A stretch of 64,000 nucleotides of DNA from Niastella caeni (lineage in GTDB: Bacteria > Bacteroidota > Bacteroidia > Chitinophagales > Chitinophagaceae), in NCBI RefSeq assembly GCF_004834005.1, contig NZ_STFF01000012.1, positions 1 to 64,000 of the forward strand, given 5' to 3'. The notes below the pieces were generated by a model. That model worked only from the letters and a program-made list of their open reading frames with translations, was not told the origin of the DNA and ran no database searches. This document shows positions 25,446 to 34,456 of this stretch, one piece after another. Positions within the stretch are counted from its first letter, which is position 1. Each line of letters starts with the position of its first letter. A program made the translations under genes and the position numbers.

Positions 25446-27188
25446 TCATGATCCCATTGCTGGTTTTTGCAAGGTCTCTTTATCTTCCGCCAACCGGAAA
25501 TCTATAACCCGCAACTGTAAGTGTTTTTCATTGTTCCATTCATTCTCATCTAAGGTAAATACTACGTCAACTGGTTTCTTAGATTCAAGCAGATGGAACT
25601 TTTTAGCCATCCCAAACCCTATGCCATTGAACAGTATGTTATCCTGACGCAGTGAAAATTTGATATGTTGTTCTTTTACAATGCGTGAGTAGCCCGAATC
25701 GGTAACATTCTTTACAACAAATAATGGGCGCATGTTCTCTGGCCCGAAAGGTTCCATTTGGTGAATGATGTTGTAAAATGCCTGCTTGAGGTCTTTAAAT
25801 TCCACTTCTGCATCGATGATAATTTCCGGGGTCAGCAGCTCGGGGGTAATGGTAGCGGCCACCACTTCTTCGAACCGCTGGCAAAAAGCGTCCACCTTAT
25901 CCAGCGCCAGCGTCATACCGGCCGCATAAAAATGGCCGCCATAACCCAGCAACAGGTCCTTGCATTGATGAATGGCTTCGTATACATTAAAGCCTGCCAC
26001 ACTACGTGCAGAACCAGCTACATATTCACCGGATTGCGTAAGCACAATGGTAGGGCGATAGTAATAATCAATGAGGCGGGAAGCCACTATACCAACCACT
26101 CCTTTATGCCAGTGTGATTGAAACACGACGGTGGATTTTCGTGCCCGCAGCAGATCGTTATTCTCGATGATTGCCAGTGCTTCTTCCGTAATATTTTTAT
26201 CGGCTTCCTTGCGGTCGGTATTGTCGCTATGTAGCATTTCGGCAAACTGCAGGGCTTCCTGGGTAGTATTGGCAATAAACATCTGCACGGCCTTGCGGGC
26301 ATCGTCCATTCGCCCTGCCGCATTAACGCGCGGCGCGATCATAAACACCAGGCTGTTTATATATAATTCTTTTTGAACCCCGCTGAGTTGCTTTAAAGCC
26401 AGGATACCATAGTTGGGGTTTTCGTTGGCTTTCTTCAAGCCATAAAACGCCAGGATCCGGTTCTCTCCCGTCATGGGCACAATATCTGCAGCGATGGCAG
26501 TTGCTACCAGGTCGAGGTATTCGAATGGTGCAGACTCGTCGAGCTGAAGTTCCTGGGCGAGGGCAGTGATGAGTTTGAACCCAACGCCGCAGCCGCACAG
26601 TTCTTTAAAGGGATAATCGCAATCTTTTTGTTTGGGATTTAAAATAGCCACGGCCGGAGGTAACACCTCATCGGGCATATGGTGGTCGCATACAATAAAG
26701 TCGATGCCTTTTTCCCGGGCGTATTGAATAAGGTCAATTGATTTTATACCGCAGTCGAGCGAAATAATAAGTGTAAACCCGTTATCAATAGCAAAGTCGA
26801 TCCCTTTCTTCGATACGCCATACCCTTCGCGATAGCGGTGGGGGATATAGAAATCGACTTTACCGGGTTCATATACCTTTTGCAGAAAGCGCAACATGCA
26901 CGATACGGCAGTAGTGCCATCTACGTCATAATCGCCGAATACGAGTATTTTTTCCTGCTCTTCAAATGCCGAAAGAATACGGGTTACCGCCTTGAGCATA
27001 TCCTTCATGAGCCAGGGATCGTGCAGGTCGGTTAACTGGGGGCGAAAAAACTGCTTTGCTTTATCGAAATTGTCTATATAACGTTGACTGAGGACTTTAC
27101 AAAGAACAGGATGTATTTTAAGGCCTGCATACAATTGCTGCACTTTTTCATCATCTGCGGTTAGTATGTTCCATCTCTTTTGTAGCAT
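25446..27188 (-). CDS. recJ: Single-stranded-DNA-specific exonuclease RecJ
   Basis: 580 residues. The DHH phosphoesterase motifs are intact: VFGDYDVDGTTA near residue 82, SLDCGIKS near 145, CDHHMPDE near 165 and the NPKQ.DCDYPF segment. The DHHA1 domain has GVVGIVASRL, GSARSVAGFNVYEAI and GYGGHFYAAGM. A C-terminal OB-like region follows. It degrades single-stranded DNA 5'-3' in recombinational and mismatch repair. Encoded 186 nt downstream of the polyprenyl synthase gene, with 7-mer arrays in between. Confidence 0.95.
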   Translation of the reverse strand: MLQKRWNILTADDEKVQQLYAGLKIHPVLCKVLSQRYIDNFDKAKQFFRPQLTDLHDPWLMKDMLKAVTRILSAFEEQEKILVFGDYDVDGTTAVSCMLRFLQKVYEPGKVDFYIPHRYREGYGVSKKGIDFAIDNGFTLIISLDCGIKSIDLIQYAREKGIDFIVCDHHMPDEVLPPAVAILNPKQKDCDYPFKELCGCGVGFKLITALAQELQLDESAPFEYLDLVATAIAADIVPMTGENRILAFYGLKKANENPNYGILALKQLSGVQKELYINSLVFMIAPRVNAAGRMDDARKAVQMFIANTTQEALQFAEMLHSDNTDRKEADKNITEEALAIIENNDLLRARKSTVVFQSHWHKGVVGIVASRLIDYYYRPTIVLTQSGEYVAGSARSVAGFNVYEAIHQCKDLLLGYGGHFYAAGMTLALDKVDAFCQRFEEVVAATITPELLTPEIIIDAEVEFKDLKQAFYNIIHQMEPFGPENMRPLFVVKNVTDSGYSRIVKEQHIKFSLRQDNILFNGIGFGMAKKFHLLESKKPVDVVFTLDENEWNNEKHLQLRVIDFRLAEDKETLQKPAMGS

Positions 27189-27192
27189 AAAA

Positions 27193-27372
27193 AAATCTCA
27201 AATGCCAAATCGCAAGATCCAAATAATAAATACCAAAATCCAAATCTCAAATAACAGGTCTCAAGTTCCAAATACAAATATTAAATCTCAAACCAATATA
27301 AAACCTCAATTTCTTAATTGCCCATTGCTTATTGCCTATTGTTTGGTTCTTGGGTTTTGGTTCCTGGTGTTT
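27193..27372. repeat. Inverted 7-nt-period arrays between polyprenyl synthase and recJ
   Basis: The left arm at 27193-27289 holds about 14 units: aaatctc, aaatgcc, aaatcgc, aagatcc, aaataat, aaatacc, aaaatcc and so on, with one 6-nt unit. The right arm at 27317-27372 reads attgccc, attgctt, attgcct, attgttt, ggttctt, gggtttt, ggttcct, ggtgttt. The reverse complement of the right arm (aaacaat, aagaacc) resembles the left. It fills almost the whole gap. Confidence 0.92.
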
Positions 27373-27374
27373 TA

Positions 27375-28337
27375 CTAATACTTTCTATCTGTAGTATACC
27401 GTACCAGTTCTTCGAGGCCGTTACGTATTTCAATATTATCAAATTCGTGTAAAATGGCCAGCGCTTCATCCCTGAAGCTAAACATTTTTTTCTCAGTATA
27501 ACTAATGCCCCCGCTTTGTTTTACTATATTAATTACTTCCTGAACCTTTGCGGGTATTTTATTTTGATTTTTGATAATGTATATCAGTTTACGGCGGGTG
27601 GCGGCATCTGTTTGCTGCAAAGTATATATAAGGGGCAGGGTGAGTTTTTTTTCCCGGATATCGTTGCCAGTAGGTTTTCCAATGGCCTCACTGCCGTAAT
27701 CGAAGAGGTCGTCTTTTATCTGGAAGGCCATACCTACTTTTTCTCCAAAGACCCGCATCTTTTCAGTAATGGCCTCGTCGTGGGTGGTAGACCAGGCCCC
27801 GGAGGCACAGGCAGAGGCCAGCAGGGAGGCTGTTTTACCTTTAATGATCTCGAAATAGGTGTCTTCTTCAAAGTTGAGTGACCGTGATTTTTCCATTTGC
27901 AGCAACTCGCCTTCACTCATTTGGCGAATGGCATTTGACAAAAGCTTTAGTATACGGTAATCGTCATGGTCAAGCGAAAGGAGCATGCCTTTGGCCAGCA
28001 GGTAATCGCCTACCAAAACCGATACCTTGCTCTTCCACAGCGCATATGTAGAGAAAAATCCCCTACGTTCCAACGATTCATCCACCACATCGTCGTGCAC
28101 CAGGGTGGCTGAATGTAGTAGTTCTACCAGGGAAGCTGCCCGGTAGGTGGTATCGTTAACGGGCCCGCACAACTTGGCTGAAAGCAGCACAAACATGGGG
28201 CGTAATTGCTTGCCTTTTCGGTTAACAATAAACCGCATAATCCTGTTCAGGAGCGGTACCTGGCTCTTTACCGCATTATGAAATTGCTTTTCAAATTCGG
28301 GTAATTCTTCTCGTAATATTGCTAGTGATAATTTCAT
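27375..28337 (-). CDS. Polyprenyl diphosphate synthase (IspB-like)
   Basis: 320 residues. Both Asp-rich motifs of trans-prenyltransferases are present: the first in LVHDDVVDESLERRG near residue 78 and the second in QIKDDLFDYGSE near 205, with GKPTGNDIREKKLTLPLIY after it. It condenses isopentenyl diphosphate onto an allylic primer to make the long side chain of menaquinone. The first motif is DDVVD with bulky residues upstream, consistent with a long-chain product, but length cannot be fixed by eye. It appears co-directional with recJ. Confidence 0.92.
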   Translation of the reverse strand: MKLSLAILREELPEFEKQFHNAVKSQVPLLNRIMRFIVNRKGKQLRPMFVLLSAKLCGPVNDTTYRAASLVELLHSATLVHDDVVDESLERRGFFSTYALWKSKVSVLVGDYLLAKGMLLSLDHDDYRILKLLSNAIRQMSEGELLQMEKSRSLNFEEDTYFEIIKGKTASLLASACASGAWSTTHDEAITEKMRVFGEKVGMAFQIKDDLFDYGSEAIGKPTGNDIREKKLTLPLIYTLQQTDAATRRKLIYIIKNQNKIPAKVQEVINIVKQSGGISYTEKKMFSFRDEALAILHEFDNIEIRNGLEELVRYTTDRKY

Positions 28338-28462
28338 GCGGTATATAAGAAGGGCAAATTACTATTTTATAATGTATAACGTAAGAGGCATTTAATTTGC
28401 TCTGTTATGATCTTACTGTGTGAAAAACAGCAAGATAATGCACATTGTGTTGGGGAAAAAAA

Positions 28463-28493
28463 TTTGGTAGTTAGCTGTCAATTAATATTTTTG
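28463..28493 (+). promoter_or_regulatory. Promoter of the OmpA-family gene
   Basis: A -33 TTTG (28463-28466) and a -7 TATTTTTG (28486-28493) are spaced by 19 nt, a full Bacteroidota consensus. The predicted start near 28497 leaves a leader of about 45 nt, consistent with strong expression of a major outer-membrane protein. Confidence 0.8.
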
Positions 28494-28541
28494 CACAGAT
28501 TCTGAGTTCAGGTTACTTAATCCTTCACATAAAATTTAGTT

Positions 28542-30194
28542 ATGGCAAGCAAAAAGTACGTAAGTTTTCTAAGCTTATTGTTCGTCTTAGCATCTGCTAC
28601 CTCCCAGGCACAATTGGGCGGAACGTATGATGTAATGGATTCTTCTGTTGTTCCTTCTAAAAGATTGCCCCAGCACACCGAATTCATGGCAAACAATTAC
28701 GCTTACCCCGCCAAACCCCGTAATCAATGGGAGATAGGCTTACAGGTAGGTGCATTTGGTATTTCAGGTGACGTGCGTAATCGTTTCCCTGGTATCGGTG
28801 CTGCATTACACGCCCGTAAAGCGTTAGGTTATGTATTCTCTTTAAGAGGTCAGGTAGGTTTTGGAACCACTAAAGGTTTGAACTTCCAACCATCTTCAAA
28901 CTGGTTAAAAAACTCTGCCTGGAATTCTGCTGGCTACGCTACAGGAACTCAGGTGTTTTACAACTACAAAACGAATGTGTATGATCTGAGCTTACAGGGT
29001 GTAGTAACATTGAGTAACATTCGCTTTCATAAAGCAAAAAGCAGCTTCAATGTGTATGCTTTTGCCGGTTTGGGCGGTATGATCTATGACACTAAAGTTG
29101 ACGCATTAGATGGCAGCACGCCATATAACTTCTCTAGCGTTATAGCTCAATATGGTCCTACCCAATATCAATATAAAGACAGGAAAGACATCAGAAAAGA
29201 TCTGAAAGACATCCTGGATGGCGACTATGAAACACAAGGTGAAACTGATAATGGTCAGCCTAAAGTGTTTGATAAGCCTTTCCGCTTCATTGGAAACGTT
29301 GGTGCCGGTGTTCAATTTAAGCTGAACAAAAAGCTGAGCCTGGCTATCGAAGATAAACTGACTATTACCAAAACCGACCTGTTAGACGGTAACCAATGGC
29401 AGGAAAACAGCCAAACTGCAACTGCACAATCAAGAGATTACGATACTTATAACTTCCTGTCATTAGGTATTAACGTTGCTATCGGCGGTAAAGCTGTTGA
29501 ACCTTTATGGTGGCTGAATCCGTTGGATTACGCTTACAACGAGGTTAACAAACCACGTCACATGAAGCTCCCCAAACCAGTTTTGGATGATGCTGATGGC
29601 GATGGAATCACTGATCAATTCGACCAAGAGCCTAACACACCTGCCGGCGCCCCTGTTGACAGTCATGGTGTTAGCCGCGATACTGACGGTGATGGTGTTC
29701 CTGATTACAAAGACAAAGAACTGGTTACACCAACACAATGTCAACCTGTTGATGCTGATGGTGTAGGTAAATGTCCTCCGCCTGCTTGCTGCGATTCTCT
29801 GTCTAAGCTGATTGCAGAAGGTGGCCTGAAAAAGGATTGCGGTATCGGTGATTTACCAAGCATCACTTTCAAACCAAAATCTATCACTTTAAGCAACGAC
29901 GCCAAAGCATTACTGGCTTCAGCTGCTCAGAAGATAAAAGATAATCCTAATTGTAAAATAGCTGTTATCGGTTACTGCTCTTCAAGCAAATCTGAGCAAC
30001 AGTTAAGTTGGGATCGCGTGAATGCTGTTATCAGCTACATGGTTGATAAAGAAGGCATTAACCAAGACCGTTTCATCTTCAAGTATGGTGAAATGGGCGG
30101 CGATTGCAACACCGTAGACCTGCGCGATGGAACTGGTGAAGAAGGTCCTACTACAGTGCCTGCTCCGCACCCGAACCTGCGTCGTGGCAGATAA
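28542..30194 (+). CDS. OmpA-family outer membrane protein with thrombospondin type 3 repeats
   Basis: 550 residues. A signal peptide (MASKKYVSFLSLLFVLASATSQA) precedes an N-terminal beta-barrel (~50-330). Calcium-binding TSP3 repeats follow near 347-410 (DADGDGITDQFDQ, DTDGDGVPDYKDK), and a C-terminal OmpA peptidoglycan-binding domain near 440-530 (KITFKP-like strand, then IAVIGYCSSSKSEQQLSWDRVNAV). It links the outer membrane to the cell wall. Strong promoter and terminator on either side make it a single-gene unit. Its codon and composition pattern looks smoother than its neighbours, as expected for a highly expressed gene (impression only). Confidence 0.92.
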   Translation: MASKKYVSFLSLLFVLASATSQAQLGGTYDVMDSSVVPSKRLPQHTEFMANNYAYPAKPRNQWEIGLQVGAFGISGDVRNRFPGIGAALHARKALGYVFSLRGQVGFGTTKGLNFQPSSNWLKNSAWNSAGYATGTQVFYNYKTNVYDLSLQGVVTLSNIRFHKAKSSFNVYAFAGLGGMIYDTKVDALDGSTPYNFSSVIAQYGPTQYQYKDRKDIRKDLKDILDGDYETQGETDNGQPKVFDKPFRFIGNVGAGVQFKLNKKLSLAIEDKLTITKTDLLDGNQWQENSQTATAQSRDYDTYNFLSLGINVAIGGKAVEPLWWLNPLDYAYNEVNKPRHMKLPKPVLDDADGDGITDQFDQEPNTPAGAPVDSHGVSRDTDGDGVPDYKDKELVTPTQCQPVDADGVGKCPPPACCDSLSKLIAEGGLKKDCGIGDLPSITFKPKSITLSNDAKALLASAAQKIKDNPNCKIAVIGYCSSSKSEQQLSWDRVNAVISYMVDKEGINQDRFIFKYGEMGGDCNTVDLRDGTGEEGPTTVPAPHPNLRRGR

Positions 30195-30231
30195 AAAGTA
30201 CTTTAGCTTAAATTGCTTTAACTAATAGTAT

Positions 30232-30265
30232 AACCTTCCCCCGTTTTGCCGGGGGAAGGTTTTTA
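30232..30265 (+). terminator. Intrinsic terminator of the OmpA-family gene
   Basis: accttccccc pairs perfectly with gggggaaggt around loop gttttgcc, followed by a T tract. Confidence 0.9.
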
Positions 30266-30329
30266 TGTTTATCTTAACGACCTGTTTTTGGGTACCAGCA
30301 CCTTTCCATACATATTTGCAGGAAAACCT

Positions 30330-30337
30330 TAACTTTG
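30330..30337 (+). promoter_or_regulatory. -7 element TAACTTTG upstream of the BamD-like gene
   Basis: An exact TAnnTTTG match lies nine bases before the ATG at 30347. The upstream TTTG at 30315 is too close (11 nt) for the usual spacing. Confidence 0.5.
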
Positions 30338-30346
30338 CCCACTTTT

Positions 30347-31162
30347 ATGCGTTCAGCTTTATTAATTGCAATTGTTGCCCTAAGTTTAGCTTCCTGCTCC
30401 AAGTTCTCAAAGGTGCAGAAGAGCACTGACTATGATTACAAATTGCGCATGGCAGAAAAGTATTATGTAGCCCAGAAGTACCACTATGCCCAGCAGTTGT
30501 ATGAAGAGCTTTTTCCATTGATGAAGGGGCAGCCTCAATTTGAAGATCTTTTTTATAAATATGCATATTGTTCTTACTATTTGCGCGACTGGCTGCAGGC
30601 GGAAAATCTATTCAAGCAATTTGTAGAGGTATTCCCCAATAGCGCCAAAGCTGAGGAAATGGAATTTATGCGGGCTTATACGTATTACCGGCAGTCGCCC
30701 AAGCCCGAGCTCGATCAAACAAATACGCAAAAAACGATCGGGTTGATGCAAACGTTCATCAATACGCATCCGAATTCTACCAAGAATAAAGAGGCCTCCG
30801 AGATCATGGATAAATGCCGGGCAAAGCTGGAGGAAAAAGAATATGGCAGCGCTACCTTATATTATAATATGGGGCATTACCGCGCCGCCGCCATCGCTTA
30901 CACCAGCCTGATGAGCGATTTTCCTGATTCGGAGAAAAGTGATGCATATAAGTTGCAGGTTATCAAGTCTTATTATCTATTCGCGATGAATAGTATTGAA
31001 GAAAAGAAAACCGCCCGTTTTGAACAGGTAATTACTGAGTGCAACGATTTTATAGACCGTTTTCCTGAAAGTACATTGAAAAAGGAAGTGGAAAACTACC
31101 AGACATTATCAAAAAACAATCTTAAAGCCAACAATAATGAGCAAATTACGAAGACAAATTAG
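30347..31162 (+). CDS. bamD: Outer membrane protein assembly factor BamD-like lipoprotein
   Basis: 271 residues from ATG 30347, chosen because MRSALLIAIVALSLASC is a clean lipoprotein signal with lipobox LASC; a TTG four codons upstream overlaps the -7 box. The body consists of TPR-like helical repeats (YVAQKYHYAQQLYEELFPL, YYLRDWLQAENLFKQFVEVFPNS), as in BamD/YfiO, which supports BamA in inserting outer-membrane barrels. The 3' end overlaps the omega gene by 26 nt, so translation is probably coupled. Confidence 0.88.
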   Translation: MRSALLIAIVALSLASCSKFSKVQKSTDYDYKLRMAEKYYVAQKYHYAQQLYEELFPLMKGQPQFEDLFYKYAYCSYYLRDWLQAENLFKQFVEVFPNSAKAEEMEFMRAYTYYRQSPKPELDQTNTQKTIGLMQTFINTHPNSTKNKEASEIMDKCRAKLEEKEYGSATLYYNMGHYRAAAIAYTSLMSDFPDSEKSDAYKLQVIKSYYLFAMNSIEEKKTARFEQVITECNDFIDRFPESTLKKEVENYQTLSKNNLKANNNEQITKTN

Positions 31163-31478
31163 CGCCAATACTGCTAATGTGGCCGAAACAAAGGATTTGA
31201 ACGCCATTAAAGGCAAAACCGGCAATGTGTACGAGTCTATTGCCATTATTGCCAAAAGGGCTAACCAGATCAATATCTCTTTGAAAGAGGAATTGCATAA
31301 TAAACTGGAAGAATTCGCCAGCCATACCGACAGCCTGGAAGAGATCCATGAAAATAAAGAGCAGATCGAGATCTCAAGGGCGTATGAGCGTATGCCTAAC
31401 CCTGCGTTACTGGCTACCCAGGAGTTCCTCGACGATAAAATCTATTATCGTAAAAATGAAGATGACCTGTTTAGTTAA
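31137..31478 (+). CDS. RNA polymerase omega subunit, Bacteroidota type
   Basis: 113 residues. KGKTGNVYESIAIIAKRANQI is the conserved core that contacts beta prime. The C-terminal part (LEEIHENKEQIEISRAYERMPNPALLATQEFLDDKIYYR) is the extension found in Bacteroidota omega proteins. The start lies inside bamD (26-nt overlap). Translation from the alternative frame is consistent throughout. A terminator follows at 31503. Confidence 0.88.
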   Translation: MSKLRRQISANTANVAETKDLNAIKGKTGNVYESIAIIAKRANQINISLKEELHNKLEEFASHTDSLEEIHENKEQIEISRAYERMPNPALLATQEFLDDKIYYRKNEDDLFS

Positions 31479-31502
31479 TATAGAACAGTAAAAAATGTAT
31501 GG

Positions 31503-31537
31503 AAAGCGACAGTTAATACCCTGTCGCTTTTTATTTT
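31503..31537 (+). terminator. Intrinsic terminator after the omega gene
   Basis: aaagcgacag pairs with ctgtcgcttt, followed by a T-rich tract. A second small hairpin (acctggcttcgccaggt) follows at 31550. Confidence 0.85.
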
Positions 31538-31648
31538 TATACATACATCACCTGGCTTCGCCAGGTTGTTGTACTTATGTTATTGTTGATAAACCGGGAG
31601 GGAGGCGCCCCGTTTTGTTTAACGTAAAAGACCTAATTTTAACCAATT

Positions 31649-32866
31649 ATGTTCCAGGATAAAAAAATATTGCTGGCCGTAACCGGAAGCATTGCTGCCT
31701 ACAAAGCTATTTTGCTGGTGCGCCTGCTGGTAAAAGCAGGTGCTGAAGTAAAAGTGGTTATGACACCGGCCGCCAGGGAGTTTGCACCGCCGCTTACCCT
31801 GGCTACGTTGTCGAAAAATGCAGTTATAACCGAACTGGTTAGCAACGAATCCTGGAGTAACCATGTTATGCTGGGCCGCTGGGCCGATGTAATGGTGGTA
31901 GCCCCCTTAAGCTGCAATACCCTGGCAAAAATGGCCAATGGCTTATGCGACAATATGTTATTAGCTACCTGGCTGTCGGCTACCTGCCCGGTGGTAGTGG
32001 CGCCGGCCATGGATGAAGATATGTGGCATCACCCGGTTACGCAGCTTAACCTGCAAAGGCTGGAATCGTTTGGTAATCGTATTATTCCTGTTGATAAAGG
32101 CGAACTGGCCAGTGGCTTATATGGCGATGGCCGTATGGCCGAACCAGAAGCCATTATGGATTTCCTGGAAAACAATATTTTCAGTGCAAAGGAACCCGAA
32201 GGATCGGGGCAGGCTCTGGCTGGTAAAAAAGCCCTGGTAACCGCCGGCCCAACTTACGAGCCTATTGATCCGGTGCGGTTCATAGGGAACCATTCCTCCG
32301 GTAAAATGGGACTGGCCATCGCCGAAGAGCTGGCCCGGCGGGGAGCGGAAGTTCACCTGGTGTTAGGCCCCTCCGCTGTTAAAACTTCTTTGCCAGGCAT
32401 ATATATTCATAAGGTGCAAACCGCCGAACAGATGTACGATACCTGTATGGCTGAATTTCCAACGACCGATATTGCTGTTATGAGCGCTGCCGTGGCCGAC
32501 TATACACCGGTTGAGAAAGCGCCTGAAAAGATCAAGAAAACAAGCGGTACGCTGATCATTGAGCTTACCAAAACAAAGGATATTCTTAAAAGCCTGGGTC
32601 AGTTGAAGAAGAATGGACAATTGCTGGTGGGTTTTGCGTTGGAAACGGCCAATGAAAGGCAGTATGCGTTAGATAAACTTACTTCCAAAAATGCCGACCT
32701 CATTGTGTTGAATTCCCTGAACGACGAAGGGGCCGGTTTTGGATACGATACCAATAAAGTAACTATTTTTGAGAAAGGCGGTAACGAGATCGTGTACGAC
32801 CGCAAGCCCAAACAACAAGTAGCTAAAGATATCGTTGATAGAATCGTAAACAAGCTATATGTGTAG
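31649..32866 (+). CDS. coaBC: Bifunctional phosphopantothenoylcysteine decarboxylase / phosphopantothenate-cysteine ligase
   Basis: 405 residues. The N-terminal CoaC flavoprotein has TGSIAAYKAI, SNHVMLGRWADVMVVAPLS and PAMDEDMW (PxMN-type motif with Asp instead of Asn). The substrate clamp reads ASGLYGDGRM, with Ser where many CoaC proteins have the catalytic Cys of ACG. The C-terminal CoaB ligase has TAGPTYEPIDPVRFIGNHSSGKMG and AAVADYTP. It makes 4'-phosphopantetheine in coenzyme A synthesis. The stop overlaps the next start by 8 nt. Confidence 0.93.
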   Translation: MFQDKKILLAVTGSIAAYKAILLVRLLVKAGAEVKVVMTPAAREFAPPLTLATLSKNAVITELVSNESWSNHVMLGRWADVMVVAPLSCNTLAKMANGLCDNMLLATWLSATCPVVVAPAMDEDMWHHPVTQLNLQRLESFGNRIIPVDKGELASGLYGDGRMAEPEAIMDFLENNIFSAKEPEGSGQALAGKKALVTAGPTYEPIDPVRFIGNHSSGKMGLAIAEELARRGAEVHLVLGPSAVKTSLPGIYIHKVQTAEQMYDTCMAEFPTTDIAVMSAAVADYTPVEKAPEKIKKTSGTLIIELTKTKDILKSLGQLKKNGQLLVGFALETANERQYALDKLTSKNADLIVLNSLNDEGAGFGYDTNKVTIFEKGGNEIVYDRKPKQQVAKDIVDRIVNKLYV

Positions 32867-33782
32867 AAAGATTGTATGGATACTTTACCTGATGGTAGCG
32901 GCGCCGGCAAGCCTGTTTGCCCAGGAGCTGAAAGCCCGCATTTCTATCAATACCCAGGCATTAAGTACACCAGCCGATAAGAAAGCCTTCCAAACCTGTC
33001 AGGCGGCGCTTAATAATTTCCTGAATAACCGAAAATGGACGAAGGAAACTTTTCAGCCTAATGAAAAGATCGTGTGTAATTTCATGTTGAACATAACCGA
33101 AGCATCTGGTGGCAATGTGTATAAAGCCAAACTGATGGTGCAGGCTGCCCGCCCGGTGTATAATACCAATTACGAATGCCCGCTGATCAATTTCATAGAT
33201 GAGGCCGTTACCTTCAAGTATATAGAATTTCAATCGATTGAATTTAACGAGAACCGCGTGTCGGGCTCAGATCCCATGGTTGGTAACCTGCCGGCCATAC
33301 TCGCTTATTATGTGTATGTTATAATAGGTCTTGATTTCGATTCCTTCTCTTTGCGTGGCGGCGATCCCTGGTTTCAGAAAGCGATGAATATTGTGAACAA
33401 TGCGCCGGAAGGCCGGGATATTACGGGTTGGAAAGCGTTTGATGGATTGCGCAACCGGTACTGGCTTACAGAAAACCTTACCAACAACCGGTATAACCTG
33501 ATGCACGATGCTATTTACAGTTATTACCGCCTCGGTATGGATTATATGTATGAGAATGAAACGGAAGCCCGGAGCGCTATACTTAATTCCCTGAGTTTGA
33601 TCAATACCATGAACAACGATATTCCCAATACTATGATCGTTGCGTTCTTTTTTCAGGGTAAATCTTCCGAATTGATCCGGATATTTAAAAAAGGTACGCC
33701 CGAAGACAAGCAAAAAGCAAGGGAAATACTACAGAAGATAGATATATCCAATTCCAATACGTATAAACAGGAATTAAAATGA
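32859..33782 (+). CDS. DUF4835 family protein (PorD-like, T9SS-associated)
   Basis: 307 residues with a signal peptide (MCRKIVWILYLMVAAPASLFAQ). The body matches what I recall of the DUF4835 family: ELKARISINTQ near the start, NYECPLINFID, NLPAILAYYVYVIIGLDFDSFSLRGGDPWF, and the DEA-like C-terminal LKKGTPEDKQKAREILQKID. Proteins of this family lie after coaBC in many Bacteroidota and have been named PorD for a role in type IX secretion. Periplasmic. It overlaps coaBC by 8 nt and the next gene by 4 nt (ATGA). Confidence 0.75.
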   Translation: MCRKIVWILYLMVAAPASLFAQELKARISINTQALSTPADKKAFQTCQAALNNFLNNRKWTKETFQPNEKIVCNFMLNITEASGGNVYKAKLMVQAARPVYNTNYECPLINFIDEAVTFKYIEFQSIEFNENRVSGSDPMVGNLPAILAYYVYVIIGLDFDSFSLRGGDPWFQKAMNIVNNAPEGRDITGWKAFDGLRNRYWLTENLTNNRYNLMHDAIYSYYRLGMDYMYENETEARSAILNSLSLINTMNNDIPNTMIVAFFFQGKSSELIRIFKKGTPEDKQKAREILQKIDISNSNTYKQELK

Positions 33783-34300
33783 GCCGGCTATTACTGGTAT
33801 GTTTGAGCGCTTTCGTGTTTTGTTTGGTAAGTTGTACAGATAAAGATAAAATCCCCAAAGGTGTATTGCCTAAGGAGAAAATGCAGAAAGTGTTGTGGGA
33901 TATGATACAGGCCGAGCGGTTCAGAGAAACCTTTATAAAAGATTCTTCCCAGGATCTGAAGGCGGAAACATTTAAATTATACGCACAGGTATTTGAAATA
34001 CACAAGGTCACAAAAGACGAGTTTGTAAAGAGTTATAAGTTTTACATGAGCCGTCCCGACATTGCCCGGGATATGTTCGACTCCCTGGCAACACAGGCCA
34101 ACCGGCGCCGGGAAGAATTGTACAAAGCGAAACCGCTTGATACCGCACAGGTGAAGCAGCCTCCGGTTGATACAGCAAAAACGGTTCAACCCCAACCATT
34201 ACAACCGGTTTTACCGCCGGTGCCCAACCCCAACATTCGTTCAAAGAAGTTACCGCTCAGAAAGCTTAAAAGTGATACCTTGCTTAAGCTTAGACAATAA
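33779..34300 (+). CDS. DUF4296 domain lipoprotein
   Basis: 173 residues. Lipoprotein signal with Cys19 (FCLVSC). The DUF4296 pattern is visible: GVLPKEKMQKVLWDMIQAERF, then FVKSYKFYMSRPDIARDMFDSLATQA. The C-terminal 50 residues are Pro/Gln-rich and probably unstructured. Bacteroidota-specific; function unknown. The ATGA overlap with the preceding gene places it in the coaBC-PorD-like operon. Confidence 0.8.
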   Translation: MSRLLLVCLSAFVFCLVSCTDKDKIPKGVLPKEKMQKVLWDMIQAERFRETFIKDSSQDLKAETFKLYAQVFEIHKVTKDEFVKSYKFYMSRPDIARDMFDSLATQANRRREELYKAKPLDTAQVKQPPVDTAKTVQPQPLQPVLPPVPNPNIRSKKLPLRKLKSDTLLKLRQ

Positions 34301-34456
34301 TTAGATTTTTTTTGACGCAAAGTAGTGCAGTCAGCTATCAACAGGGTTGATTATATACTTGCATGCTCCCCTGGTAAAAAAATAATTCTTAATCAGCGTA
34401 ACCGTTTTGGCTGGTTGCAGGGTAGTTCCTTATTTTTATCAAATAAATTGCTTGCT

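Noticed and set aside
25244..25507. Plus-strand open frame of 87 residues between AraC and recJ
   Set aside because: It overlaps the recJ 3' end antisense and shows no coding character.
27193..27372. CRISPR array
   Set aside because: The repeat period is 7 nt with no constant repeat/unique spacer structure and no cas genes in the window.
34325..34456. N-terminal extension of scoA
   Set aside because: The added 44 residues do not resemble the family, and the ATG at 34457 gives the usual N-terminus.
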